Below are positions 33,301 to 43,165 of a stretch of 64,000 bases of DNA, one piece after another; the stretch's first letter is position 1, and each line of letters begins with the position of its first letter. The stretch comes from Euptelea pleiosperma (lineage: Eukaryota > Streptophyta > Magnoliopsida > Ranunculales > Eupteleaceae), in the NCBI GenBank assembly GCA_035048495.1, contig CM068541.1, forward strand, positions 12,965,929-13,029,928. Direction: 5' to 3'. The position numbers were made by a program, and so were the translations under genes. The notes below the pieces were generated by a model. That model was not told where the DNA came from. It saw only the letters and a program-made list of their open reading frames with translations, and did no database searches.

Positions 33301-33786
33301 GCTATTCTCTTGTATCCATCCTTGTGGGGGTCTCGTCAACCTCGACTATCTTTTACTCTCCAAGATATTATAGAGAAGCAATTGGATTGTAGTGAACAGT
33401 GAGAAAATATTTTTGTTGGGAGAAGAGTCCGAAAATTCTATCAATTCACTCAAGAATGAATTCTCTAAATACAGCAATAAAAAAACCACTTTTTTATTCT
33501 ACAGATACTTCAAGGAAACAAAATTTTAGTTACTAAACCAAGTGACCGAGTGCGTCAGATTCCGTCAAGAAATCTGATGAGAATTATATCAAATACACAA
33601 AAAATCATACATGCATTTCCATAAAAAAAATGACCAAAAGAAGAACAATATTGAGAGTACAATACAGGCCAAATCGATTTCGTAAAGAAGAAGAGAAAGA
33701 CAGAACAAGAAACCAAGTTCTCAAGGAAAACCTAAAACCAAATTCTCACCGTCTCCTTTGCTCTGAGACGATCCAGAACAGCCCAT
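18374..33786 (-). CDS. UBTD-like (ubiquitin-binding N-terminal domain) protein, complete, 4 exons, 114 aa
   Basis: Exons on the minus strand are 33786..33750 (37 nt), 29399..29277 (123 nt), 18663..18544 (120 nt) and 18438..18374 (65 nt). Every border is GT..AG, phases match (1, 1, 1), and the sum is 345 nt including TGA. The start MGCSGSSQSKGD has Gly2-Cys3, a typical N-myristoylation/palmitoylation signal. Exon 2 gives IRKPKPWKH..PITR and the family hallmark RDEFWDTAPHYGG. Exon 3 gives EIWDALRAAAEADLTLAQ, and exons 3-4 give CYDERGAKYELPKYV. This matches the short plant homologues of UBTD1/2 (DC-UbP), which keep the ubiquitin-binding N-terminal domain and lack the C-terminal ubiquitin fold. 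The likely role is a membrane-tethered ubiquitin adaptor; the function in plants is poorly known. Introns are 4350, 10613 and 105 bp; the first two are full of transposons, mostly degraded. Confidence 0.95.
19440..19530 (-). repeat. tRNA-derived SINE fragment
   Basis: On the minus strand CTCTATAACTCAACTGGATGG resembles an A box, and GTAGCGGCTTCTAACCC, about 40 bases on, a degenerate B box. The end reads 'ctacccaaaagaaaac', like the tail of common angiosperm SINEs. Short and diverged. Confidence 0.4.
20250..21140 (+). mobile_element. Rearranged LTR retroelement: one LTR between two copies of the same internal leader
   Basis: A presumptive LTR (about 20472-20905, with 'ggttataaataataagg' as a TATA-like core) is followed by TGGTATCAGAGCC, a tRNA-Met primer-binding site, at 20913-20925. 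The leader after it (20935-21140: gatcatgcaaaaaaaaggg, tttaaaatggtgttgccgg, ggaaatggactgctagggtt) is also found before the LTR at 20268-20470. No gag or pol frame remains. Confidence 0.6.
21386..21780 (+). mobile_element. LINE-1 type 3' end fragment
   Basis: The plus strand shows a decayed zinc-binding end of a LINE ORF2 (CRNEESVNHLFLHSEFTRAAFE in a shifting frame around 21460-21530). It closes with 'ttaataaaattttctttcattaccaatagataaaaa', a typical 3' tail. Confidence 0.6.
22860..23153 (+). mobile_element. RTE-clade LINE, C-terminal fragment
   Basis: The frame ...APVRKNVQVEE, KRARRRPKWWSEVMTLMRGD, LKKLALTEVMPLDRIEWRNR, IRVADP is the well-known C-terminal end of plant RTE-type non-LTR retrotransposon ORFs (consensus: RGRGRPK-TW--V---D---L-LTE-MALDR--WR-RI-VADP). 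Upstream sequence is decayed. Confidence 0.75.
23232..24174. mobile_element. Tourist-like (PIF/Harbinger) MITE, outer element of a nest
   Basis: Ends GCTGTGTTTGGCATTGCGG and CCGCAATCCCAAACACAGCC are inverted and flanked by TAA on both sides (23229-23231 and 24175-24177). Removing the inner MITE restores a continuous 'ctttcctaaatgacaaaac', which agrees with the related 'cttttctaaatgacaaatt' a little downstream. No transposase frame. Confidence 0.8.
23454..23966. mobile_element. Tourist-like (PIF/Harbinger) MITE, inner element of a nest
   Basis: 513 bp with inverted ends GGGCCTGTTTGGTA / TACCAAACAGGCCC and a TAA target duplication (23451-23453 and 23967-23969). It is GC-rich near the left end (ccgcggcggg) and non-coding, and is inserted in the MITE 23232..24174. 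Confidence 0.85.
26199..26502 (-). repeat. 152-bp tandem duplication inside the LINE RT relic
   Basis: The segment beginning 'ccttggctttacacacatta' occurs at about 26199 and 26351 and runs through 'ctcggaatggaaaagaggga' / 'ctcggattgaaaaagaggga' in the two copies, with a few mismatches. Confidence 0.8.
27874..28177 (+). mobile_element. TRIM (terminal-repeat retrotransposon in miniature), 304 bp
   Basis: Two short LTRs (27874..27983, 110 bp; 28058..28177, 120 bp) begin TGTTAGCGG and end TTTAACA. The first is followed at once by TGGTATCAAAGCC, a tRNA-Met-type primer-binding site, and the second is preceded by the purine-rich ACTGAGGGGGCG. Flanks ATTAT (27869-27873) and ACTAT (28178-28182) form a 5-bp target duplication with one mismatch. 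The interior of 74 bp has no coding room. It is inserted in the ORF1 part of the LINE relic. Confidence 0.9.
29400..33749 (-). other. First intron (4.35 kb) of the UBTD-type gene
   Basis: It is bounded by GACG/GTGAGAAT at 33750/33749 and TTCACAG at 29400. It holds a perfect 72-bp tandem duplication (31125-31268) and AT-rich DNA; the parts around 30600-30840 and 31900-32340 contain 'gtgtc/gacac' words reminiscent of decayed MITEs. No gene is recognised inside. Confidence 0.85.
31125..31268. repeat. Perfect 72-bp tandem duplication
   Basis: Unit 31125-31196 (ctgacattcttgatgacaaa...gttgtctccat) is repeated without a mismatch at 31197-31268. It lies in the first intron of the UBTD-type gene. Confidence 0.95.
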
Positions 33787-34074
33787 GTCGCTCTTCGCTC
33801 AATCAGATAGGGAAAAATGAACAAAGCAAAGAAGGGTCAGACAATTGCCATTAACGCAGCTCAGATGAAGCTCTTCAGTGAGCTGAGTGCGTCAGATTCT
33901 GACGAGAATTCCGGTGAGAACACTGTAATTCTTCAGTCGGTCCAAGGGGGATCGAGAAAGGGAGGTTTCGTTTTGGAGGTCAAACCTTGGGAGATTTTCG
34001 ATGAGAGTTAAAAAAAATTGAGGGAGGGAATGGAGAGGAGAAGCAGAAGAGTGGTAGTTGGATTCGAGTAGAAC

Positions 34075-34400
34075 TTCGATGACGGACCACTGAGTGACGT
34101 GGCACACTCTTAGAAAGCACTGACCATATGGATGTTTGGCCCTAGGTAGACCTAGACTAAAAATCAGCCTGATTGGTGATTTCTAAGCCGCTAAGCGTTG
34201 GATTGGAGTCGTTTATATTGATTTTTAACCGTCGAATTCCACCATTATCTGAGGTACAAAGATCTAAAGGTTCGAAATTACTGATATCTGGTTTGTAGCT
34301 CCATCTAGGGATGGGCCAAACATCCACACTGTCAGTGGTCTTTAAAAAATTATGCCACGTGGCTCATCCGTCATCAACGTTGATGACGGATGACGGACGT
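34075..34400. mobile_element. Foldback MITE (family A), full copy upstream of the UBTD-type gene
   Basis: Left arm (acgtggcac..., accatatggatgtttggccc) and right arm (gggccaaacatccacactgt, ...gccacgtggc) are inverted copies, and the middle keeps 'cgttggattggag' and 'tgatttttaacc'. It lies about 290 bp upstream of the UBTD-type start codon, in the presumed promoter. Confidence 0.75.
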
Positions 34401-34499
34401 CATCACAAACTCGTTGGTTTCTGTGATCCTTTATGGGAAAAGATGTAACAAGGTATTTAACTCATGCTTTTTGGGTGAGGAAGCACGATTTTTGTAACT

Positions 34500-34828
34500 T
34501 ACCGCTGCCATATGGCCCCACTGACCGCATGGATGTTTAGTTAGTCCACCATGGACCTCCGAACAAAAGACCAGCTTGATTCATGATTTCAAACCTCTGG
34601 ATCTTTGTAACTCAAATAATGGTCAACAATGCTCAAATTTCCCACAGTTACAATCAACCCATGAAAACAATTCCAATCCAACGCTTAGAAATCACTAATA
34701 GGGCTGATTTTTGGATTGTATGTCCACCTAATGCTTGGCCAAACATCCATACGGTCAGAGTCCTCTAAGAGTCTTCCAAGTGGCTCATATTGTGCCCTGT
34801 CATCGGCCTTGATGACAAGGCCCTGTCA
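34500..34828. mobile_element. Foldback MITE (family A), second copy
   Basis: Inverted arms 'gcatggatgtttag' and 'ggccaaacatccatacggtc', centre 'cagttacaatcaacccatga' in opposite orientation to the other copies, right end 'ttgatgacaaggccctgtca'. Confidence 0.7.
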
Positions 34829-35457
34829 TCAAAGCAAGTTAGAAGTTAGTACATTGAGTTGAAGGGAATGGGATTTTAGACATAACCCTTAAAAAGATCT
34901 GATATTTGAGATACCTCCCTACACTTTCAAACTATAGACATAAAACCTCCACTTATCACCAACCAAAACCAAAAGAAAAAACGTGACTCCCATTACCTGC
35001 CCCTAAAGCAGTTGGCTGCAACTTAAGCAACCCACCTAAGGGCCAATGGTGTTGGGACGCGTGGTGCTGCAAATACCATCTCCATCGTCTTACACATCAA
35101 AATGTGGTACAAAAAATGTTCGAGGATGATTTGGGTTTGCCATTTGAAACTTCCGAAAAGTAAAATATAATAAAAAAAAAAGGAAAAAACTAAGGGTTAC
35201 GTAATCTTTTAAATCTTAGCATTAAAAAATTAATTTTTCCAATGACTTGAAAAACGCGGTTTATAATAATACCTTGTCTTCCCCGTAGAGAAATAGAGTT
35301 GACTAATTCTAAGGCAAAGAGTGGACAAACTCAATTCCATTATTCTACTATTCTTGAACAACTCAACAGATATGAAAATAATAAGAAAATTTGAATTCAA
35401 ACGTCAATTGCTCTTATAGGGAATAGGCTTGATTATGGATTCAAGCCATAGCATATG

Positions 35458-37358
35458 TATTAGAGTATCACATTCTAATAAATTATGATGAGATGTACTA
35501 TATCATTATTGGTGTATCTCATCACAATTCTCTGCATTATCACATATTAATTAGATTATGATTTCTATCAATTAGGATATTAGATTATAATTGATTAAGA
35601 TCAGTTTCTATCTTTAGTTTTTGCCATCTTTATATAGACCCTTGATTAGGGTCAATGTATTAATCCAAGCCATTATCGATAATCTCATTTCCTTTCGCGG
35701 TATCAGGTCATTGCTCCTTTGATAATAAGCTCTCGATTCTACGCCCTACTTCGACAGGCAGCATTGTCGTCATCTGCCCATTAATCAATAAGGGTTCACA
35801 ATCTCGAAACCCGTCCCCAGATTCCATTCCAACCCTTCATAGCTAGTGCATGTACACATGGGAATCATGTTATTTGCCATTTGCAACAAATCCCGGGTGT
35901 AAACTTCTTGTAATGGAAATATATCGTGTGCAGACATACTAGTTCTTGCTGCTACGGATGGAGTCTTCTTGCTACGTGGACAGTCCTGGAATGTGCCGCT
36001 TGAAAGAAGGGACGCAACTACAGCAAGCTACAGTGCTACAAACAGCCAGATCCCTTCACCATTCTCCGCCTCTCGTTCATCATCGCCAGTTTGAGATATA
36101 ACCTCTCTCTCTCTATATATATCCCTTCCGTCGTTCTCTCCCTCAAATAACTGAAAAAGAAAAGGAAAAAAGAGGAGATATGAAAAAGAAGAGATATTGC
36201 GGTTTCATTCCCTCTACCTTGGGCGGCACGCATATCACAACCGCCTTGCTACAACATCTCCTTGGGGTTTCAAAAACCCAATCTCTGCTCCACCAATCAT
36301 CGTCGTTGTCATCGGTTCTCGTTCACCCGCTCCTACTACTGCTACCATCTTTGTTGTTGTCCCCACCACCGCTGCAATTCGTTTAGCACTGTTGTCTCTC
36401 CAGCATCATCTTCGTTCGTCACCATCACTATTTTGTCATCTTTTGTCGTTGTCACCATCTTCCGCCAGCATCCATCCATGGCCATTGCAACCATCTAAAC
36501 CACCTTTTTGTCATCAGTGCCGTGAGTTACCATCTCCAGCACCTTCTTCTCCGGTTTTGAAAACCCATTAGATCCCCTCATCTCTTGTTTTCCTCTTTTG
36601 TTAAGTTCGGTTGGAAAAAAAAGAGATAGGAAAGAGGTGTTGTTTTTGTGTGTGGCCCAATAGAGGCCAAGCCCGTTATGCCACAAAATATTCTCACTTG
36701 TTGGCTCAAGCTCAAGGACTTTCAAAGCCCAAGCCCCGTGAGGTCCAAAAGAGGCCAACATCCTTTTACTTGAGGACTCATAAAGGTCCAAGCCTGTTAG
36801 GCAAACAAATGCCCATGCACATCTTGGCCCAGTGAGGCCCTTTATTCGAATTAAAATTCTACGGGTTTTGATCCGACCGAAATTGAAGTTCTCTTCTTCT
36901 ACGAGACAAGATCCCACGTGACCATCATGGATCACCATACCAGCTTGCAACTACCTTCACTGGTGATCACTGACATCATCAAGGTGATCAATCATCCTAG
37001 TAAAATTTAAAATGGCTATAGCATGCTTCAATGGCAATTCAATCTTCAAGGCACTCGATTTTGGGAAACTCACGATGATCATTGATTCTCGATCCCTATT
37101 AGTTTGAGGGGGAATATTAGAGTATCACATTATAATTAATTATGATGAGATGTGCCATATTATTATTGGTGTATCTCATCACAATTCTCTGCATGATCCC
37201 ATATCAATTAGATTTAGGATTTCTATCCATTAGGATGTTAGATTAGATTAGATTTTATTAGGATTAGTGTCTATCTATAGTTTTTGCTATCTTTATATAA
37301 ACCCTCGATTAGATCAATGTATCCATCCAAGCCATTATCGATAATCTCATTTCCTTTC
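35458..37358 (+). mobile_element. Non-autonomous LTR retrotransposon (1.9 kb)
   Basis: LTRs 35458..35696 and 37115..37358 start TATTAGAGTATCACAT and end ATCTCATTTCCTTTC. A primer-binding-site-like CGGTATCAGGTC follows the first LTR, and the purine tract GTTTGAGGGGGAA precedes the second. Flanks ATATG and ACATG may be a 5-bp target duplication. The interior (1.4 kb) has no gag or pol. It holds a Ser/Pro/Thr-rich low-complexity frame (36197..36571) and a segment 'ctttcaaagcccaagcc' that recurs twice at about 55633 and 55792. Confidence 0.8.
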
Positions 37359-38387
37359 ACATGTTTCATATAATCAATACGTTTTTCCCGATCAAAATCA
37401 AGCAAATTTTACATGAAATAGATTTTACTTAGGCTCTGCTTGGTACGCCCTAAACGAATGCAAACGCATTCCTTTACCGTGCCTCCCACGAAGTTTGGTG
37501 CTTGGTTACCTACTGCAAAGGGGACCACTGTAAATGAATGTAGCAGCTCTGCATTTTTTAGGTGAAAGTCTCCTGCATTGTAATGCAGCAAAAAACCTGT
37601 TGAATCGCAATGCAGTCCCGCACGATTCGAACTTGATCTTTTCTTCTTCTTCTTTTTCTCTCTCCTTCTCTATTAGCTTACATCTCTCTCTCCCGTTCTC
37701 CTCCCATGCCTCACTTCTTTCTCCACTGTAACGCCAGAAACTCAAGAATCCTTACACGAAACTCCCCTAAAATAGCAAGGGTCCTGGTTCGGCTGCTAGT
37801 TTTGGAAAACTCCAGGGTTTGAAAGCGTATCTTTGAAGGAAAGCAACAGATATGCATTGAGAGGCTCCATTAATGGCCGCGGATGAAGCTTTTATGGCAA
37901 TAAGAAGAAGAGGTTTTGCAACTCCATGGAGTTTTTACCGCTGATGAAGCTTTTATGCATGCAGTTTGCCCCTCCACCATGGTCGACCTGTAGACCGGCC
38001 AACTCCATTCCTCAGCTGACACACCCCAATGCCGACACCATGGTTGCATGCTTGCAGCAGAAAAGAAAATGAGAGAAAGAAGTAGAGACGAAAAAGGGGT
38101 GAAAAAAAAAAATCTTACAGCACCTTCTCCACCTCCGCCGGCGCTACTTGCAACACCCAATTGCCAGCACCATGGCTGACAACATTGCAGCAATCATCAA
38201 AAAAATTTATGGAAAAAGAAAAAAATTGGGGGTTTCAGCCCCTCAATCCACAGCCCCCTTGCGCTCCTCCACGGCGATAACCTCCACTACCCTCGTCCGC
38301 ACGCCACCTCAGCCATGGCTGGCACCGAGCAGCAAACGCCACCTCAGTCCTCGTCCTTCACAACAGCCCAGTCGAGTAAAATTCCAA

Positions 38388-38698
38388 AGGGCCCATCATC
38401 GAGGCTGATGATAGGGCGCAATATGAGCTACGTGGCACATTCTTAGAGGACTCTACCCCTATGAGATGTTTGGTCAATCCCTAGGTGGACCTTATTTTCA
38501 TGGGTTGATTTTAACCATGGGAATTTGAGCATTATTGACCATTATTTGAGTACAAAGATCCAAAGGTTTGAAATCACTAATCAATATGTTATTTGGTTTG
38601 TAGGTCCAACTAGGGATTAGAAAAACATCCATACGGTCGGAGTCCTCCACGAGCGTGCCACATGGCTCTCAATGACAGGGCCATGTCATCAAAGTTTT
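38388..38698. mobile_element. Foldback MITE (family A), inside the TIR element
   Basis: Inverted arms 'ctacgtggcacattcttaga-ggactct' and 'agagtcctccacgagcgtgccacatgg'; centre 'tcatgggttgattttaacca'. Outer ends 'gatgatagggcgcaatatga' and 'ctcaatgacagggcc'. Confidence 0.75.
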
Positions 38699-38699
38699 A

Positions 38700-38936
38700 T
38701 CCAGTTTAATCCACCCCTTGGTGAACATTCATACCAAAAATCAGCTTGTTTGATAATTTTTAGCCGTTCGTATTAGTACTCAAAAAACTAAATGGTTGAA
38801 TTCGACGGATAGAATCACGTCTTGAAAAGTACTAAAATCTAATGGCTAGAGATTACCAATCATGTTGATTGGTGTGTACATCCATCAAGGGGTGGGTTAA
38901 ACGTCCACATGGTCGGTGGGCCCAGATAACAGCGGT
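38700..38936. mobile_element. Diverged foldback MITE related to family A
   Basis: Inverted arms 'atccaccccttggtgaacat' and 'catcaaggggtgggttaaac', inner words 'atttttagccgtt' and 'aatggctagagattaccaat'. It directly follows the copy 38388..38698. Confidence 0.6.
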
Positions 38937-38954
38937 GAGTAACAAAAATGGTGG

Positions 38955-39232
38955 TAACTACTAAGGTTTAAAAGGGGTCGTTATAACGGTATAATGAGAC
39001 TAGGGTTGTTACCATTTTTTCCATTATAACGAATTGTAATTAACGCTCATGGGCAAAAAACGAGAAAAAAATGGAAAATAACTGAAAAAATGGTGCTGAA
39101 ATTCAAAAATTCAAATTTTAAAAAATCATAAATAACAGCTTTTTCACAAATTTTTCCAGAAAATAACGGTCGTTGTTCGAAAAAATAACGGCCATTATTT
39201 TCGTTATATAGCCGTTTTTTAAACCATGGTAG
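38955..39232. repeat. Family C repeat (TATAACGG-rich), MITE-like
   Basis: Ends 'ctaaggtttaaaaggggtcg' and 'gccgttttttaaaccatgg' are inverted. Inside are cgttataacgg, ataacggtcgttg and aaataacggccattatt. Related to 12660-13350. Confidence 0.55.
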
Positions 39233-39642
39233 CTACAGCTTGTTACATCACCACCCCTTTTTTTTTGTTCAAGGCCCACCAACTAATCCATCTTAACCAT
39301 TCAAATAGTTGATCCAGATGATTGACGAATTAGTTAGGGCCTCGCACTCTAGACTCTCTTTTTAGAGAGAAATAGAGAGGTCCAACACTTTTGAACTGCA
39401 TTCCAGATTGAACATCACCACAGTAATAAAAATGATAAGACAGGCCTAATGAACTCATTGAGCTTTAATCAGGATGCATTAGTTTACAGAGGTTTTCTCA
39501 ATTGCTTCCAAGCAACCGTAAACTAATGCATGGTAACTGAATGCATTTGCATTCATTTACAACGTACCAAGCAGAGCCTTAACGTGTTCTATTCAACATG
39601 GGTAAAAGAACTATCATGCCCGGCCCAGTCCCAAGGTCCAGG

Positions 39643-40736
39643 TGTTAAGGTTTAGAAACCTTTCAATGAAAATAAAAGAAGAGAGGGTAAGGGAAGTCCA
39701 GGATTTGTAGGATGACTATCTACATTAGAGCATCTAACACAATGTTCTTATTTATAAAAATCTTACAAGAGAGCAGTTATAACTACATTACAACTACTTA
39801 TGTCTTTGAGAGATATGTGGAAAGTAACTAACTACAATACATGTGGCAGATAACTACATAAAACTAACACAAACTAACTATTAACAAGTGTCATGTGATA
39901 CTTGTGACATTTAGCACAATGTCTGGTAAAGATATGGTGTGTCTCGTAATATGCACCTTACATACTCTAATACCCTCATGCAATCGCACTTCTCTTTGAA
40001 AATGAAACAAGTGATTGGGTACAAGAAATGTGGGTCCTTGATATTCATGATGATTAGTCGAAACATCATTTCGTATGCTTGATGGTGGTTATCGTCTGCC
40101 TGTGAAGTCCATCATTGTTGCATCCTACTCATCTTAGGGTTTGTTGGAACCGGTCGCATCTCGCTCATCTTAGAGTCTATCGGAGCCAGTGGTCCACTCG
40201 ATCGGGTCAGTCATGATCTCTTCCCATAAGCTTTTGAGGACGGAGTGTGCGGCTAAAAGCATCATTATGGGCTGGAGGTTTTACGATCTATGATTGATGG
40301 TTGGATATCAAAATCTGACGGAGGACGATGATGCCACTCGTCGGAAGAATGGTGAGCCAAGTAAAGAAGATCAATGGAGGACATGTTGTTGGATAACCTG
40401 CTCTGATACTATGTTAAGGTTTAGAAGCGTTTCAATAAAAATAAAAGAAGAGAAGGCAAGGGAAGTCAGGATTTGTAAGATGTCTCTCTGCATTAGAGTA
40501 TCTAAACACAATATTCTTATTTATAGAAATCTTATAAAAGAGCGGTTATAACTACATTACAACCACTTATGTCTTTGAGAGACATGTGAAAAGTAACTAG
40601 CTACAATACACGTGACAGATAACTACATAAAACCAACACAAACTAATTATTGAGAAGTGTCATGTGATACTTGTGACATTTAGCACAATGCCTGGTAAAG
40701 ATACGGTTCGTGTCATGCACCATACATACTCTAATA
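39643..40736 (-). mobile_element. TRIM-like non-autonomous LTR element (1.09 kb) with perfect target duplication
   Basis: LTRs at 39643..39972 (330 bp) and 40412..40736 (325 bp) are about 90% alike by eye. They flank a 439-bp interior with no gag or pol. On the minus strand the LTR runs TATTAGAGTATGT...CCTTAACA and is followed by TAGTATCAGAGCAGG, a primer-binding site with one change from TGGTATCAGAGC. CCAGG lies on both sides (39638-39642 and 40737-40741). The terminal TA..CA in place of TG..CA is unusual and resembles the TATTAGAG start at 35458. Confidence 0.9.
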
Positions 40737-40741
40737 CCAGG

Positions 40742-42000
40742 ACCTAATCCACAACCCAACCCAATATCAATGGGCTAATCTGGCTCACAATCCATAAGCT
40801 GTGCTATCCATGGCTCTGGGGGTGAGGAAAATAAAATTTCAGAATTCCATTTTTCAACACTTCTTTGCGAAGTCACTATAAAAATTGTTACATTTACTAT
40901 TTTAACATCCATTTTTTGAAAATAAAAATCAGGCTTAGACCCGTTGGGCATGAGTAAAATGGCCAAAAAATAAGGTTTGTCAAAAATTCATTTTAATTTT
41001 TTTATTAATTATTGTTATTAGTTCTAAGAACTTTTTGTCAGAACTTAAAGAAAATTAGTCAGATTTATTACTTTTAAAATTTTGAAAATGAACTAAAAAT
41101 CTATCATAAAATTAACGAATCAAAATCGACCATCGTTCGCTTTGGAAGCCATAACTCCATGTCTCGATGTTCGTTTCGGGTGTGTCACCATAATTTGAAA
41201 TCCTTACTCTGAAGCCTTTCTGGGAAACCTATCCTAAGGTCCAACAACTTAATACCTAACTAAGTCAAAAGAATTTATTTGTTCAACTTTTAACTTGAGG
41301 TTTTTGGAAAAACTACAGAACCTCTCTGTAGTGTTTTATTTTTAAAACCTTCATTTTAAAGAATCTGAGAGCCCATGACTACAACTTGGAAAGCTAACTG
41401 ATGTGTTTACAATAATTTTTCTTGGTTACACTTATAGAACAAGAATTATCTTGAAGTCAAAATTAAAGATTTTCTACAAACAGATTCTATCTAACAATCT
41501 TTTGTTAAGTCAGACTTACAGAATAGTACGAATTAATTTTTAGTTGATTCTAGCAGCATTGGAAAAATAACTTCCAAAGCCACAATTTTCAAATTTTATG
41601 TTTTCTCTAAAAACGACTGTAAGGGACTCATTATGAAGCCCTAATAGTAGGAAAAATATTTTCTTGCAAATCTGAAATTAGTAAAATTTTGAACTAGGTT
41701 TTTTTTTCCTACATGCTCAATCAAAGGTCTTTCTTCAGAGAATTTTTGGGAGATCTAATTCATAATATCAATATTCTCACTACAAATTTTCAAAACCCAG
41801 TAAGCTCTATGTTAGAAGCTACTCCAACTAATCTATACATACACGTAAGAATTCAAGATAAACCATAAATCAAGAGAAATATAACTCCATATTCTCATTC
41901 CAAATAAACAAATTTCATAAATACACTGAAAACGTGGCTAAACATTATTTTTGGCAGGCAAACATGTCAACGGTTACTAGTTAGTGGGTGAAGGTGAGTT
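40742..42000. other. Intergenic AT-rich DNA, nothing recognised
   Basis: Short frames only. The part around 41100-41240 (ccatcgttcgctttggaagc, tcgatgttcgtttcgggtgt) is less AT-rich and could be old retroelement DNA, but no motif supports this. Confidence 0.35.
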
Positions 42001-42470
42001 TGAACCATAGTTAGCAAATTTCGGTTTAAAACCCGTCTTTTTGAAGAAAAAAAATCAATTAAAAAAAAAACGGTTTTAAGTCACATGTTTTCAGAACACC
42101 ACGAAAAGAAATGAAATATTAATCTGAAACAACCTAGTAATTTTAAATTTTTTAAAAATCTGATGAATTATTTTTAAAAATTAAAAAAAATATTTATAAT
42201 ATATATCACCTACTTTGAGTTTATAAAAATATTTTAAAAAGATTAAAATATTCTTATGTATTTGGAGACCTTGATAAATGAGAAATATGATTTGGAATTA
42301 TTAGTGTTGCTTATATTACTTAGACTCAGGGGAAATATTATCGTATACTTTCAGTTCTATTATACTTGTATTATTACCCAGTCTATATTACATCGTGGGC
42401 GTAGTTTTGGACTAAAATTTTAAACCCAAAGTTATCACGTATTGATCTTTTGATGTTCTCGGATTTTTGC
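42000..42470 (-). repeat. AT-rich dispersed repeat, inverted copy of 11470-12100
   Basis: Homologous in reverse complement to 11470-12100. This copy lacks the family B MITE and shows the uninterrupted insertion site ATACAAGTA (plus bases 42363-42371 read on the minus strand). Confidence 0.6.
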
Positions 42471-42739
42471 CTATTTTTTACCCAACTCGCATGTTTGCGG
42501 CTTATCAATTTGCTTGCTATGCACGCTTTCCCAAGAATCCCAACTTAACAAGCTAGCACGTTCATGTGGCCAAACTTAAACCACAGAGGATCAGACCAAA
42601 ACGAAACCTGATTGTCTCATTAGTTTTCCTTCTATAATATCCTACACATCTTTATCGCCGATTGTGATCACAATGAAGAGAAAATATATGTGGCCGTCAC
42701 TTGGGCACGATTGAGATTAAAGTTGTTGACTAGGCTGCA

Positions 42740-43165
42740 TTCACCTTTCACGTGGCCCACCGACTCTTCAATCCTGACCGTTCATTCAATATAAGTAATC
42801 ACCACCATAACAGTTTTGAGCAAGAGCTAAAAAGTCCCAAACCTTTACTATTTAGGATCATGGATCATCATTTCAGAGTCCCGAACCAAGATGTGCGGTG
42901 TAGATTGATGAGCTGATTGACCTCACGTGTGTACGGTCTACAGTGCTTTGGCCGGTCGGCTCTCAAATATCCGGCCGACATGTTAGCAAAATATCAGTTT
43001 TTCTGAGATGAGTCAATAATCCACTCGCAATTTGACACGTATACTTTTGTAAACCACATCCACTCCCTCTAAAAATACCACGCCCTCTCTCACATTCTCT
43101 TACACAAACAATTAGCTGCGCGTGAACTTGAATTCACTTCTTAGATTTCAGATTTCTCGTCCAAG
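42740..43165 (+). promoter_or_regulatory. Promoter and first leader exon of the FTSH2-type gene
   Basis: Two G-boxes, CACGTG, lie at 42749-42754 and 42924-42929; such motifs are common in light-responsive nuclear genes for chloroplast proteins. A weak TATA-like 'ctctaaaaatacc' at 43067-43079 precedes a CT-rich leader. The leader exon (about 43105-43165) ends in a good 5' splice site, CCAAG/GTACG. The transcription start is inferred. Confidence 0.55.

Larger units (their letters stand above)
37432..39578. mobile_element. TIR element of PIF/Harbinger type (2.15 kb), non-autonomous, with nested MITEs
   Basis: Inverted ends GGCTCTGCTTGGTACG and CGTACCAAGCAGAGCC are perfect and flanked by TTA on both sides (37429-37431 and 39579-39581). 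No transposase frame is seen. The interior begins and ends with related pieces (aatgaatgcaaatgcatt-like) and carries GC-richer unique DNA (37870-38390), two foldback MITEs (38388..38698, 38700..38936) and a family C repeat (38955..39232). It is probably a non-autonomous carrier that grew by later insertions. Confidence 0.8.

Noticed and set aside
33817..34011. 64-codon plus-strand frame (MNKAKKGQTIAINAAQ...) beside the UBTD-type first exon
   Set aside because: It lies antisense to the presumed 5'UTR of the UBTD-type gene and matches no family I know; most likely chance.
36197..36571. 124-codon Ser/Pro/Thr-rich frame
   Set aside because: Low-complexity DNA inside a non-autonomous LTR element; no domain, overlapping open frames on the same strand.
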